From assembly GCA_023402275.1 (NCBI GenBank), contig JAEXCH010000002.1, forward strand, positions 163,705-227,704: a DNA stretch of 64,000 nucleotides, written 5' to 3'. How positions within the stretch are numbered: the stretch's first letter is position 1; every line of letters begins with the position of its first letter. Below are positions 52,585 through 62,402 of the stretch, piece by piece. The DNA is from Methanobacteriota archaeon. Lineage in GTDB: Archaea > Thermoplasmatota > Thermoplasmata > Methanomassiliicoccales > Methanomethylophilaceae. The notes under the pieces were generated by a model, which saw nothing but the letters and a program-made list of their open reading frames with translations, was not told the origin of the DNA and did not search any database. A program made the translations under genes and the position numbers.

Positions 52585-53154
52585 TCAGATGATCTTACCT
52601 ATTGCAAATCCTGCTGCCAAGAATATGATGCCTGTGATGATGGGATATATGTATGTTGAAAAAGTGCCCGAATACCTTGCTTTCGATTTTGATTTATGAA
52701 GAACACTTTTGTTTATGTTCCGATATATGCTCATGGCCTGATCGATTACTTCCTTCCAGAGTTCTAATAGACCTATGCTCTCTTGACCTACTGACTCCAA
52801 TTCGTTCAGTCTGGCTTTCTCTGCAGTGATGCCCATTTCTTTGAGCCTACTTAGTAGATCCGATTCATTCCCCTCATATGCTTCTCTGAAACGGTCCATT
52901 TCTGAGATCGTGGGCCTTAACTCCACCCACAATTGCTTATAACGATCCAGGGTCGCACGATATATGTGTCCCTTTGCTTTCTTGAAATTAGATTCTGGAT
53001 CTTCACCCATCTCATATTTCATAAGATGCATGTATGCTGCCTCTTGTTCAATAAGGACCATGAACGGTTTCTCGACTGTGAACACAACTAGATCGGAATA
53101 TGCCTGCGTAAATAATCTATGTATTCCAAAAAATTCTGGTTTATCCACTGACAA
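52585..53154 (-). CDS. Tail-anchored hypothetical protein
   Basis: 189 residues. A mostly helical soluble part (1-~160) is followed by one C-terminal transmembrane helix (YIYPIITGIIFLAAGFAIG, about 168-186). With only a few residues after it, this is a tail-anchored protein, the class served by Get3 (encoded at 19.9 kb). It follows a 91-residue gene after four bases, so the two form an operon. AT-rich. No family recognised. Confidence 0.75.
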   Translation of the reverse strand: MSVDKPEFFGIHRLFTQAYSDLVVFTVEKPFMVLIEQEAAYMHLMKYEMGEDPESNFKKAKGHIYRATLDRYKQLWVELRPTISEMDRFREAYEGNESDLLSRLKEMGITAEKARLNELESVGQESIGLLELWKEVIDQAMSIYRNINKSVLHKSKSKARYSGTFSTYIYPIITGIIFLAAGFAIGKII

Positions 53155-53158
53155 GGGT

Positions 53159-53434
53159 TCACACCTGCAATTGTTCCTTTTCTAATCTATCGCGTTGTGC
53201 TCTTATTGCCTTGATCGATTCATCCACATTTTTCTCAAGTTCTTCTTTTGTCATATCGGATGACCTGAAAACATTGCCCCCGCGCATTGTAAATGAATTG
53301 CGCCTGTCTGTGATCTTGAGCGGTCTCCCTATCTTAGATTCAATAAAACGATCTATTGCCATAGTGTCTTCGAAATCATCTATGGACACACCATATTCTC
53401 TCTCGAATATTATCGTTTTATTTTTATTATTCAT
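53159..53434 (-). CDS. Hypothetical small helical protein
   Basis: 91 residues from ATG 53434, with GGAGG about ten bases upstream. Predicted strands at the N-terminus and a long charged helix at the C-terminus (EELEKNVDESIKAIRAQRDR). Shares a FEDTMAID motif with the 2617 protein. It precedes the tail-anchored gene and probably interacts with it. No family recognised. Confidence 0.7.
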   Translation of the reverse strand: MNNKNKTIIFEREYGVSIDDFEDTMAIDRFIESKIGRPLKITDRRNSFTMRGGNVFRSSDMTKEELEKNVDESIKAIRAQRDRLEKEQLQV

Positions 53435-53779
53435 CCGTGGTCCTCCTTTCATATATAAGATCTGACCCAACAGCATAGATGGCTATCATGAACTAGACAT
53501 TCATTGGTGCCATTCGTATATTATTTGAATATACAATTTGCTACGTATTTAAATCCATTCACTAATTGTAACATAACCTTTGATCTTGATCTTGCTCCTT
53601 GAACCTATGAAATAAAAAGAGGTCGTTGATCAATGTTCAAATAAGATTTCAGAAAAATATTTTCTTGAAAATAGTTTGAAGATAATATTGCCTGGATTTT
53701 TTCTTGAAAGCATTGAAACAATGGACATTCAATACAATGGATTGGTCAGTCAAACCAAACATTTGAACTATCACATGGC
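53435..53779. other. AT-rich intergenic stretch
   Basis: About 345 bases between the 53434 gene and the end of pheS. The part next to 53434 is its promoter (TATTTAAAT-like sequence near 53548). I find no further gene; an imperfect inverted repeat AAATATTTTCTTGAAAATA occurs near 53656. Confidence 0.45.
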
Positions 53780-55300
53780 TCAGAACACTGTGTTCCTCTT
53801 CAGATCATCCATATCAGAAATGTACAGATCCCTGATATCCTTGATATTCCACTTCAACATTGCCAGTCTCTCGAACCCGAATCCCCATGCAAGCACCGGG
53901 TGCTTCACACCGAACGGTTCCACCACTTCCGGTCTGAATATTCCAGCCCCTCCGAGTTCCATCCATTTTCCGTTGAAGAAGACCTCGACCTCCAATGACG
54001 GTTCTGTGTAAGGGAAGTATGCTGGTCTGATCCTTACCTGATCGAATCCCATCTTCGCGTAGAATTCCTTGATCATCGAGATGAGCATGTCAAAGTTCGC
54101 ATTCTCATCTATCACTATACCTTCGATCTGAGTGAATTCCGGCAGGTGAGTGGAATCTATGGATTCCTTTCTGAATATCCTTGATATGGAGAATGCTTTC
54201 TGAGGCGCATCCGGATGTTCTGCTATGTACCTGATGCTGCTGACCGTGCTGTGGGTCCTGAGCAGAGCGGCCTCGGCCTTCTCTCTGCTCCAAGTACCTC
54301 CCCATCCCGTTGATCCGGTCCCGCCGCCGTTCTCGTGTATGTTCCTTACCTTCTCAGCAAGATCATCATCACCGATATCGATACTGCTGGGACTGTCAAG
54401 ATAGAACGTATCCTGAAGGTCCCTCGCGGGATGATCCTGAGGTGTGAAGAGAACATCTAGGTTCCAGAATGCAGGTTGAACATACTCGGACGACATCTCC
54501 ACGAACCCCATATTCGTGAACAGTTGTCTTATCTCCATACCTAGTCTTGTAAGGGGATGTTTCTTTGCAGGGGATATGGAAGGGGCGAAGGTCTCCACAT
54601 CATATTTCCTGAATTGGACATTCTCCCAATCTCCGCTTTGTATGAGACGATCGGTTATGTCCGTTACCTCTTCCTTGAGTTCTATACCTTGTGATATCGC
54701 TTTACTCCCTTCATCTGTGAGTGAGATGTTGCGGTTGGTGATGACCTTGTCCTGGATCATGCCTTGTCTTCCTTTGAGATCCTTTATCAATCTTGGATCC
54801 GCATCCTTTTCAGGTATCGGATCTTCGGCCATCCTTTCAAGCAGGACCTCATCATCCATCTTTGATGCGAGTGCGTTCTTTCCCTTGTCAGTGAGTACCA
54901 GGATCTTGCGGTCACCTTCTGTGACAATGTCTGCCAATCCCTTCCTCTTGAGCCATCCTACGGCTATCTTATCCTCACCGTTAGGCATCTTTTCGGACAA
55001 TGAATCGATGTCCATACTTCCGCCCGATGAGTCGATGACCGAGATAGCACGTCTCTCCGGGAGACCTTTCTCGATTATCTCGGGATCAGCGAGTTCGAAG
55101 AACTTCTGAACATCCTCTTCCATCTTAACGAGACCTTTTGAAGCAAGCCAAGAGGCTGCCCCCATTACTTCGACCTCAAGGTCGAACTTCCCTTCCCATA
55201 CCAGTTTGGATGGTGATGCCTCTCCGCCAAGATCGTTCAACGCAAGAAGGAGTCTTCTCTCATTATAACTCAATCCTTCAATGACCTCTGATATCTCCAT
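53780..55300 (-). CDS. pheS: Phenylalanyl-tRNA synthetase alpha subunit
   Basis: 506 residues, class II synthetase of the archaeal/eukaryotic PheS length. The N-terminal ~200 residues are winged-helix DNA-binding-like domains. The catalytic part has motif 2 (LLRTHSTVSSIRYIAEHP; FRKESIDSTHLPEFTQIEG) and motif 3 (PVLAWGFGFERLAML). GGTGATC stands six bases before the ATG. It is downstream of trpS by six bases. The partner gene pheT is not in the window. Confidence 0.96.
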   Translation of the reverse strand: MEISEVIEGLSYNERRLLLALNDLGGEASPSKLVWEGKFDLEVEVMGAASWLASKGLVKMEEDVQKFFELADPEIIEKGLPERRAISVIDSSGGSMDIDSLSEKMPNGEDKIAVGWLKRKGLADIVTEGDRKILVLTDKGKNALASKMDDEVLLERMAEDPIPEKDADPRLIKDLKGRQGMIQDKVITNRNISLTDEGSKAISQGIELKEEVTDITDRLIQSGDWENVQFRKYDVETFAPSISPAKKHPLTRLGMEIRQLFTNMGFVEMSSEYVQPAFWNLDVLFTPQDHPARDLQDTFYLDSPSSIDIGDDDLAEKVRNIHENGGGTGSTGWGGTWSREKAEAALLRTHSTVSSIRYIAEHPDAPQKAFSISRIFRKESIDSTHLPEFTQIEGIVIDENANFDMLISMIKEFYAKMGFDQVRIRPAYFPYTEPSLEVEVFFNGKWMELGGAGIFRPEVVEPFGVKHPVLAWGFGFERLAMLKWNIKDIRDLYISDMDDLKRNTVF

Positions 55301-55306
55301 TTTCGA

Positions 55307-56428
55307 TCACCACTTGAATCCGTCGAATGTCATGCTTCCGATGACCTCTTTGGCTTCCTCTCTTCTTGCTTGGTGTCCTTCCAGGAACACGTTGATCCTC
55401 TCGGTCAGGATCTGCTTGCATTCGCCGCAGAGGATCTCTCCTCTTCTGCATTTATCTGCAAGCTCATTGATCTTCTCATCGCTTTCCTCAAAGAGGAAAT
55501 AATTGTACTTGAACACAGCACAAACTTCGGGGTTGCCGCCGCATTTCCTTTGCTCTTCGACAGTGGGGCATCCTCCTGTGAATGCCCTTCCTACCTTCTT
55601 CTTGACATCCTTGGGGGAATCCGTTGTGTATATCGTTCCATTCTCATCGGAGGATGACATCTTATCCCCTCCTCCCAATCCTGGGAACATCTTGCAGTAG
55701 AGCATTGTAGGTTTTGGGTAATTGAGTCCGGGAGCAACATCCCTTGCGACCCTGAAATGAGGGTCCTGATCTATTCCGCAAGGTATCAGACAGGGAACCT
55801 GTTTCCCTGCCATCTCTGTGGGAAGGAATGCCGGTGCGGCCTGTATGGTAGTGAAGAATATCGATCCTATATTGGTGGAGTTGTCGAATCCGAACACTGC
55901 CTTTGCCGTCGAGAAGGTCACCTTCTTAGAGACCTTCAGCGCTATCGGGTACAGGGATTTTATGTTCTCGGTGTCCAGTATTATCTTTGTGTGCTCCGGA
56001 TCGAATCCCAGGGCTATGAAATCCAAGGCATTCTCGTATGCCAGTGATCTGGTGTCCTGAAGGGTCAGGTCCTTGAACAGGAACTTCTCGTCGTCGGTCA
56101 TCTGGAAGAGCATGTCGACCTTGAAGGTGTCTTGGACCCACTTGTTGAACACCCAAGGCATAAGATGTCCCAGATGGGTGTGGCCTGACGGCCCCCTTCC
56201 GGTGTACAGCATGAATTTGTTGCCTTTGTCGTATTCATCAAGCAGCTTTCCCATGTCCCTGTGGGTGTAGAATATACCTCTCCTCAGCATAGGGTGGAGC
56301 TCACCGTACTTGCTCATCCTTTTCAGTAGAGCGTCGTCTATGGGTGTGGTACCGAACCTTTCCATGAGTAGATCGTAATCTATGTCCCCGCTGACTTCCC
56401 AGGGCGTTACCTTGAAATCGTCCGTCAT
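55307..56428 (-). CDS. trpS: Tryptophanyl-tRNA synthetase
   Basis: 373 residues from ATG 56428. Class I signatures: GRGPSGHTHLGHLMPW (HIGH type) and GGDKMSSSDENG (KMSKS). The archaeal/eukaryotic subtype is indicated by length and by IPCGIDQDPHFRVARDVA. A Cys cluster near the C-terminus (CPTVEEQRKCGGNPEVC and later CRRGEILCGEC) may bind zinc. It forms an operon with pheS. Confidence 0.96.
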   Translation of the reverse strand: MTDDFKVTPWEVSGDIDYDLLMERFGTTPIDDALLKRMSKYGELHPMLRRGIFYTHRDMGKLLDEYDKGNKFMLYTGRGPSGHTHLGHLMPWVFNKWVQDTFKVDMLFQMTDDEKFLFKDLTLQDTRSLAYENALDFIALGFDPEHTKIILDTENIKSLYPIALKVSKKVTFSTAKAVFGFDNSTNIGSIFFTTIQAAPAFLPTEMAGKQVPCLIPCGIDQDPHFRVARDVAPGLNYPKPTMLYCKMFPGLGGGDKMSSSDENGTIYTTDSPKDVKKKVGRAFTGGCPTVEEQRKCGGNPEVCAVFKYNYFLFEESDEKINELADKCRRGEILCGECKQILTERINVFLEGHQARREEAKEVIGSMTFDGFKW

Positions 56429-56908
56429 CTCGAATGACCTGATGGAGAGAAGTATAGCACTGTCTTTAAGGTTTCTAAAGATAACATGATTATCTGAACA
56501 TACATAATTGTAAGAAATGTTACCATAATGAGTACAAATGCAACAATATACCGAATTCATGGATGAAGGTTTTGTCAGTGAGTTGACCGAACTACGCAGT
56601 TTTGAAGACTTTGATCAATGAAGTGACAAAACTTATGATCGATAAGTTTGTGTAATATTTTATCAAAACCTATTACATGATTCCGAGTTATTTACTAATC
56701 AACTTATTGGTCGGATTTAAAAAAATAATATTTTGATGCAATATTATTCAAAATGATCATTGAGTTGGTAGAGTCGCTGATCTAACATCACCATTTAACA
56801 ACTGATTTTATATCTAAATCAGCAATGTATCTATAAATATATATTTGATAGATAATAAGTAGAGATATTATATATAGCTACTTTGGAGATATTTTACAGT
56901 GTATCACT
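56429..56908. other. Long AT-rich upstream region
   Basis: 480 bases between trpS and the secreted protein gene. It contains a perfect 9-bp inverted repeat (AATAATATT at 56724, AATATTATT at 56740, 7-base loop) and several TATA-like runs near 56835-56880. The promoter of the 56909 gene is there. No convincing gene. Confidence 0.5.
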
Positions 56909-58357
56909 ATGAGGACGATAACAATTGCAGGGATCGTTGCGACAGTTGCGGTCCTATCAGTGGTAGCTGCAACTTTTCTTGCAAGCGGTTCAGATGATGA
57001 GAGGACAAGATATTCCATATCCATAATCGAAGAATATGGAGGATCCTCGACAGGTGCGGGAGAATATCCAGAGGGAAGTGTTGTCACGTTGTGTGCATTA
57101 CCTTACGAAGGATATGATCTGGAAGGATGGTATGATGGGGATGAGATCGTATCAACATATCTGGAATATACATTCGAGGTCACTTCCTATATGGGCCTTA
57201 GAATTGTTTTCAAGGATGCGATACACACAGTGAATGTCATATCCAATGATCCGTCCGGAGGTCATGTGATTGGCGGCGGGGATGTCTCACATTCACATTA
57301 TGCGGAACTTATCGCCAATATCTATTCTGGATATCGTTTCGACGGATGGTATGAGGATGAGTGTCTGATCACATTGGAGGACATGATGTCACACACTGCA
57401 GTCAGGGATACCACGATAGAAGGAAGATTCTCGCCTATGCATGAGGCATCCTTCATAGTATCCTTGTCATCTCCTGTGACACCCATGGAAATGACATTGA
57501 AATCCACTGAGGATAATGCCCCCCACAAGAGGATCTGGACGATAACCGATACCTCTACCGATAGGATGATCGCAGTGGAAGAAACGGATGGATATGATAC
57601 GACATTCAATTTGGAAATCGAAGAAGGAATGATACTGAGGATCGATCACAGTGTGGTCTTCAGTGAAGGACGTATGCATTCCACAACCATGACTAAGGTC
57701 ATTGATGATATAGAGGGCAGGGACTTCAATTGGAAATACCAGATGGACACCTGGTACTCCGCAATATCCAATGTATTGAATTTGAACAACAGATCTGCGA
57801 ACATATCGCTTCCGATATCATTCGAGGATCACCAGAATGCTTTGGACGCGGATGTCCCAAGGAAGGGGAGTTTCGGAAGACTAGGGGAGTTCATCACAGT
57901 AGATGATGAGTCGATAAAGGTCCTGACATCCATGTTGGCCCAGATAACCCACGGTATGGTGCACGTCGAACGTGTGAACTGTATCCTGAAGATGGTACAG
58001 AGCATACCGTATGAGGATGATATCGTCAACGGACAACCGCAGGACTATTGGAACCTTCCTGTCGAGACATTATGGAAACAGAGCGGGGATTGTGAGGACC
58101 ATGCACTTCTGTTCGCAACCCTGATGGAGGCAATGGGTTACGATACGGTGATCCACTATGTTATGACGAACACCGGAAAGGCCCACATTGCCGTAGGTGT
58201 TTCGATACCGGGTGCAACAGGATCGTACGTGGAGGTGGACGGGATTGAATACTACTATTGCGAGGCCACGGCTTCTGTTGGGGGAAGTCTGATAAACCGT
58301 GTCGAGGTGGGAGACATTCCGTCAGGTTTCGATATCCAAAGCACTTATGTGGTGTGA
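56909..58357 (+). CDS. Secreted transglutaminase-like protein with InlB-type repeats
   Basis: 482 residues. A signal peptide or N-anchor at 5-27 (TIAGIVATVAVLSVVAATFL) is followed by two InlB B-repeat-like units, with GYDLEGWYDGDEIV (about 73-86) and GYRFDGWYEDECLI (about 143-156), as in Listeria-Bacteroides repeats of surface proteins. The C-terminal third is a transglutaminase-like Cys protease/peptidase domain: Cys in SGDCEDHALLFATLMEAMGY, His in KAHIAVGV and acidic residue in YYYCEATA. It probably acts outside the cell on surface protein or peptide. TATATA lies upstream. Transglutaminase repeats of this kind are common in gut methanogens. Confidence 0.85.
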   Translation: MRTITIAGIVATVAVLSVVAATFLASGSDDERTRYSISIIEEYGGSSTGAGEYPEGSVVTLCALPYEGYDLEGWYDGDEIVSTYLEYTFEVTSYMGLRIVFKDAIHTVNVISNDPSGGHVIGGGDVSHSHYAELIANIYSGYRFDGWYEDECLITLEDMMSHTAVRDTTIEGRFSPMHEASFIVSLSSPVTPMEMTLKSTEDNAPHKRIWTITDTSTDRMIAVEETDGYDTTFNLEIEEGMILRIDHSVVFSEGRMHSTTMTKVIDDIEGRDFNWKYQMDTWYSAISNVLNLNNRSANISLPISFEDHQNALDADVPRKGSFGRLGEFITVDDESIKVLTSMLAQITHGMVHVERVNCILKMVQSIPYEDDIVNGQPQDYWNLPVETLWKQSGDCEDHALLFATLMEAMGYDTVIHYVMTNTGKAHIAVGVSIPGATGSYVEVDGIEYYYCEATASVGGSLINRVEVGDIPSGFDIQSTYVV

Positions 58358-58832
58358 GGAGGAATCACTTAATTATCCGAATCCCTTCACCAGGAGTATG
58401 TGGAAGATACTCGGAGAGAAGACGATCTACATTGACATACCCAATACTGCAAAGAGAAGACTCGTTGAACTTGCTGGAGAGGGAGATAAGGAGATCAAGT
58501 TCAAGGATCTTATGGATCGATCGGAGATAATGTTCCTTCTTAATGGAGAGACGGAGGAGAATTCCTTCTTCATAACCGTTCCGGAGGATCTCAATCCTGA
58601 GGAAATCCAGATAATGGCAGATGTTATCCTTGATATCGCCAAAGGAATAGAATTCCCATTCGTTTCGGTGGAGGATGTCGAGCAAAGATATCAGGTCATA
58701 ATAACGAACAACAAGGAACCTGAGCTCATAGGAAAGAACAGGACCCCGGGGATGTCTTCGGCAGAGGTATTCAAACCTATCATCAAATCACTGGACGGAA
58801 AGGGAAGAGTGAATCCTGAATTCTACAACTGA
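58347..58832 (+). CDS. Hypothetical protein
   Basis: 161 residues from ATG 58347, overlapping the end of the secreted protein by 11 bases; ATG 58398 (128 residues) is about equally likely. It looks like a soluble alpha/beta protein: KTIYIDIPNTAKRRLVEL at the start of the core, then NSFFITVPEDLNPEEIQIMA. No membrane segment. Translationally coupled to the transglutaminase-like gene, yet without signal peptide. No family recognised. Confidence 0.7.
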   Translation: MWCEEESLNYPNPFTRSMWKILGEKTIYIDIPNTAKRRLVELAGEGDKEIKFKDLMDRSEIMFLLNGETEENSFFITVPEDLNPEEIQIMADVILDIAKGIEFPFVSVEDVEQRYQVIITNNKEPELIGKNRTPGMSSAEVFKPIIKSLDGKGRVNPEFYN

Positions 58833-58946
58833 TATATTGTGACTCGGGATGGGGCCTCAAACATTTCTATTTTCCAATCACTACTCACTTTACACGGGCA
58901 TTAGCATTGGATTCTAATTCAAAGACCTCAATATTCATCTTCATGA

Positions 58947-58975
58947 AAGTTAAACGCAAGTTAACTGCAAGTTAA
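58947..58975. repeat. Three 11-bp iterations of AAGTTAA
   Basis: AAGTTAA occurs at 58947, 58958 and 58969, spaced exactly 11 bases. The helix-turn spacing could form a protein-binding site, though the location between converging genes is unusual for an operator. Confidence 0.5.
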
Positions 58976-59067
58976 ATTACACGATCAAACAGAGAATGTG
59001 CAAAGAATATTGCATAAAGGTTATGCAGTTATTGAATCTAGATTAATTACAGATTACAACCAAAACA

Positions 59068-60525
59068 TCAAGCCCAATAAGGCACATATTTCATATAACG
59101 CGGAGCGGTGTTAGGATCATATGGTTTTATCAATCCTTTTTCAATTGTAATGGCAATTAACCGAGAACATGCGGATTGAGATAACTCACCTGGTCCAAAC
59201 CTATTACGTAATGAAGTATTTGTCATCTGCTCGTTAATAACGTGTTTCAAACACGCATGCATATAACATGCATGAACCCTATCGTCTGAAACCATTTTTT
59301 TATATGGCACTCTTGAAAACAATATGACTTTTGTACTGTTTTCGTATTTAGTTATTTTTGGCGCAGGGAGAAGTTTATTTTCACATTCAGTTCCGATCTT
59401 ATCCCAACCGGTTCCGAGTTCTTCACACATTTTTAGTTTGCGCATTAGCGATGCTAGGCTTTCATTTCTTGATCTCGGTGGGCCATCTATAATGCGTTCT
59501 ATTTCAACTATAGGTACACCAGGATTGGAAACCTCAATGCGGTCACTGAAAACTTCAACTATCGGTCCGGCTCCAGAAATGGAAAAGTCTTGATGAATCA
59601 ATGCATTCGCTACAACCTCTCGGATTGCCAACGCAGGATATTCAGAGACGGTTTTTCTTATTGATGAATCTATGACCTCTTTTGAAGGTAAAAGCGCATT
59701 GATGTATCTCAAAGCTTCATCAAATATTGATGCGTACCCTCCTTCGAAGACCTGATCTCTGATCAATTCCAACTTACTTTTATCTTTGTATTGAACAACC
59801 CTCAACATTTTTCGGGATATTGTTGGAAAATCAGACATATCTTTTGCAAACAAGATGGCCCCAATATTTTTTAGCTCATAATGTCCATCATCTTGTTTCT
59901 TTACTAGGCCTTCCTCTTCAAAGTAATATATACTGCCATCCAATGTTGTTGGAATAGGTTTATTCTTTACATCGAAATAGACTGTGTAGTCTAATAAATT
60001 TAGTAAACTGTTAATGGCTAAACCCTGTTTTGAAACAATATCCTCAAATTTCACTTGACGAAGTTTGTCCCATAATTTATTTTTTAGTTCAGGAGAATCG
60101 TTAAGATTCTTTGTACAATTTCCAATTCGAACATATTCACATTTCTTAAAGGCGACCGGAGTAAAAATAGACCTTTCAATTTTCAAGATTACTATGCTTT
60201 TCCCATCAATTTCTGTGTTGAAAAACTCATATCTTGCATTTGTGGACAATAAGCGTCTAAGCCAATTTTGTAGATCCTCATTACTTTTTTTTGCAGTTCG
60301 ATAATCAAAAGTAGTACCCACTATCTGACAATCGTCATTTACGCCCCAAACAATTTATGAGTGATTTTTTTCTACAATTGCAGCACTATTTGCAAGTGCG
60401 CTGATATTTTCACCTAATTTCTCCGGATTATCATTATTTTCTTTGAATTCCAACCACTCGGATTCTGGAAGTTTCACCAACTCCTCTACCAAAATCTTCA
60501 TTACATCCGAAGAACCTTCTTGCAT
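59068..60525 (-). pseudogene. RecG/AlbA_2-type ATPase regulator, broken by one stop codon
   Basis: A single frame of 486 codons would run from ATG 60525 to 59068 but for one TAA at 60355-60357 (codon 57), between KNHS and IVWGVNDD. The part before the stop is the start of an AlbA_2 (Schlafen-like) domain: ESEWLEFKENNDNPEKLGENI...ALANSAA. The part after it continues IVWGVNDDCQIVGTTFDY, then an HATPase-like domain (AIREVVANALIHQDFSI; VFSDRIEVSNPG). Thus the family usually has Tyr or a similar residue at that place. A nonsense mutation in an otherwise undamaged gene points to recent inactivation. These proteins are often called RecG-like helicases or transcriptional regulators; restart at the GTG/ATG in the second part is possible. 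Confidence 0.88.
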
Positions 60526-60668
60526 TCTCAATTAACATGCATTATACAATATAATAAATTATATCTCAATTTCCCACATATCGTATAAACAAAGCTACTC
60601 TGGCACCACATCACAACTTATAACAACAATTACAATTGATCACTGTCCTATAATTGATATCCTGCAGT

Positions 60669-61268
60669 TCAGAAGAAGACATCGAACACACCTTCGTAAT
60701 CCTTCAACCACCATGTGGTGCAGATCAATATCAGGATCAGCAGTATCAGAAGAACTGCCATTATCTGACGGTTTTTCGTGGTGAACATCTCGAAGGACTT
60801 CCCCTCATGGGGCATTTTCATATTGTTGCAATATTCATTCACTTCCAAGGATGACCAAAACATCAGGAACAACAGGAATATGATGCTGTAGATCAACATC
60901 AAAGTCCCTACGCTCACAAGATACAAGCTGTCCTCGAACAGGAATGGCATACTGAGAATGAAGAAACATGCGGACATTGTGAAGATTGCAACCTCCACGT
61001 ATCCAGATGTTCTGTTCTGAACCTTTATCTGAACATATCCCGGGAATATTAATGCCCTTAACATCAGATCGTTCCTGGTGTATCCTTCACAGATATCCGG
61101 TGATCTGTATCTTTTGTATCCTACGTATGTCGCAGGTATGCCGATCAATCCCCAAACGAATATCGCAGGTACTCCGTATGCAATGGCGAAGAAGATCGAA
61201 ATGATTAACAAGGAGAGAGCTGCAGTTCCAAGTATGATGTAGATCCTGGCTGTGTTCTTGCTGGTCAT
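60669..61268 (-). CDS. Hypothetical membrane protein, third of a three-gene cassette
   Basis: 199 residues from ATG 61268 (GGTGATC six bases upstream). Four transmembrane helices (about 12-32, 34-50, 95-113, 122-142) and a fifth at about 170-190, with a basic loop (YKRYRSPDICEGYTRNDLML) between. It lies 21 bases after the larger membrane protein, so it belongs to the same transcript. No family recognised. Confidence 0.72.
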   Translation of the reverse strand: MTSKNTARIYIILGTAALSLLIISIFFAIAYGVPAIFVWGLIGIPATYVGYKRYRSPDICEGYTRNDLMLRALIFPGYVQIKVQNRTSGYVEVAIFTMSACFFILSMPFLFEDSLYLVSVGTLMLIYSIIFLLFLMFWSSLEVNEYCNNMKMPHEGKSFEMFTTKNRQIMAVLLILLILILICTTWWLKDYEGVFDVFF

Positions 61269-61289
61269 CTCAACGATCACCGTCTTTTA

Positions 61290-62402
61290 TCATCTGTTCT
61301 CAGGGATGATCAACTTTCCGAAATCCTTCTCATCCCTTCTCGGGGTTCCTGGGACCTCGTCCCATATGTCATTCCTATCATTATCTTCCAATCCTATGAA
61401 GACCGGGACAGGTCTGAACAATTTCCATTTTGAGACAATATCGTTTATTATCGGGGATTCGAACACCCAGTAGTACAATACGGATACCAATGCCAGTATT
61501 ACCACGATCATTACCGCCGAGAGTACAATGAAGTAGGCGACCGTCTGAATATCGGAGGTGTTTATTGCGACCAACACGTAGAACAACGCTGCCACGATCG
61601 GCACGGCCATCCTCTGCAGCGTTGCTTTGATCCCATTGTACACTTTGAAGTCGCGATATTTCGTTTCGATCCTCACATTTAGTGATCTGAATATCGACCA
61701 TGGCATAACGATGATCGGTATGTAAAGGATCAACGTGAACATCATCAGTGGAATGGAACCTACCGCATTGAGTTCCATGAATGTCGGATTCATTGAAAGG
61801 TATATCCAAATGAACATTCCCACCATCAATCCTAGTGAGATGGAATTACCGACCTCCTTCCAGGGGATCTTCGTTCTGCTCAATTCATAATCCATGGTTA
61901 TGTTCCTTGTGTCCATATCCTCGGGAACATTGAAGAGGAATGCTATCGCCCGGTCCTTGAATGTTAGTTTTTTCTTAACATTGACATATTCTATCGTTCT
62001 CAGAACGTGATAGAATATCACTCTCTGAAGAGCATCCACCAACGCAACGACTCCGGATGCACCTATTATAAGGAACAGAAGCAGGAATATCAGTGTCACA
62101 GGTATTCCCGTGAACCAAAGGACCATTGCCGCAGCGGCGAATATCAGAAGTATCCAGGATTTGGTTCTGATGTAGAATATTACTCCGCAGACAAAGAATG
62201 GAAGTGCCAACCATGGCATAACATCGTATATCGATGTATCAAGTCTTATATCGGAATATATCACATATGCCAAAGAGATGATGAATGAAACGACTGCAGC
62301 GATGATTATGCATTTATCGAATCCCCTTACAAGGGATATTCCCTCCGGAAGCTGATCTGCCCAGAAATCACCGTTCCTTCCTTTCTCAATACGAAGGTTC
62401 AT
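61290..62402 (-). CDS. Large multi-pass membrane protein of unknown function
   Basis: 370 residues from ATG 62402. About eight transmembrane helices: pairs at 30-50 and 63-80, two close ones at 85-125, and further ones at 190-210, 220-245, 270-290 and 295-320. A basic cytoplasmic segment (VKKKLTFKDRAIAF) and a cytoplasmic C-terminus are predicted. Starts with an ATGA overlap on the preceding small gene, hence translational coupling. Topology resembles a transporter or a membrane assembly factor; no family recognised. Confidence 0.78.
   Translation of the reverse strand: MNLRIEKGRNGDFWADQLPEGISLVRGFDKCIIIAAVVSFIISLAYVIYSDIRLDTSIYDVMPWLALPFFVCGVIFYIRTKSWILLIFAAAAMVLWFTGIPVTLIFLLLFLIIGASGVVALVDALQRVIFYHVLRTIEYVNVKKKLTFKDRAIAFLFNVPEDMDTRNITMDYELSRTKIPWKEVGNSISLGLMVGMFIWIYLSMNPTFMELNAVGSIPLMMFTLILYIPIIVMPWSIFRSLNVRIETKYRDFKVYNGIKATLQRMAVPIVAALFYVLVAINTSDIQTVAYFIVLSAVMIVVILALVSVLYYWVFESPIINDIVSKWKLFRPVPVFIGLEDNDRNDIWDEVPGTPRRDEKDFGKLIIPENR

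Noticed and set aside
54516..55109. 197-codon Ser/Leu-rich plus-strand frame
   Set aside because: Antisense to pheS; no motif and no ribosome site.
56538..56621. 27-codon frame upstream of the secreted protein
   Set aside because: No ribosome site, no TATA at proper distance and no recognisable peptide.
60355..60357. Possible read-through codon
   Set aside because: The codon is TAA, not the TAG used for pyrrolysine, and no read-through signal is visible.
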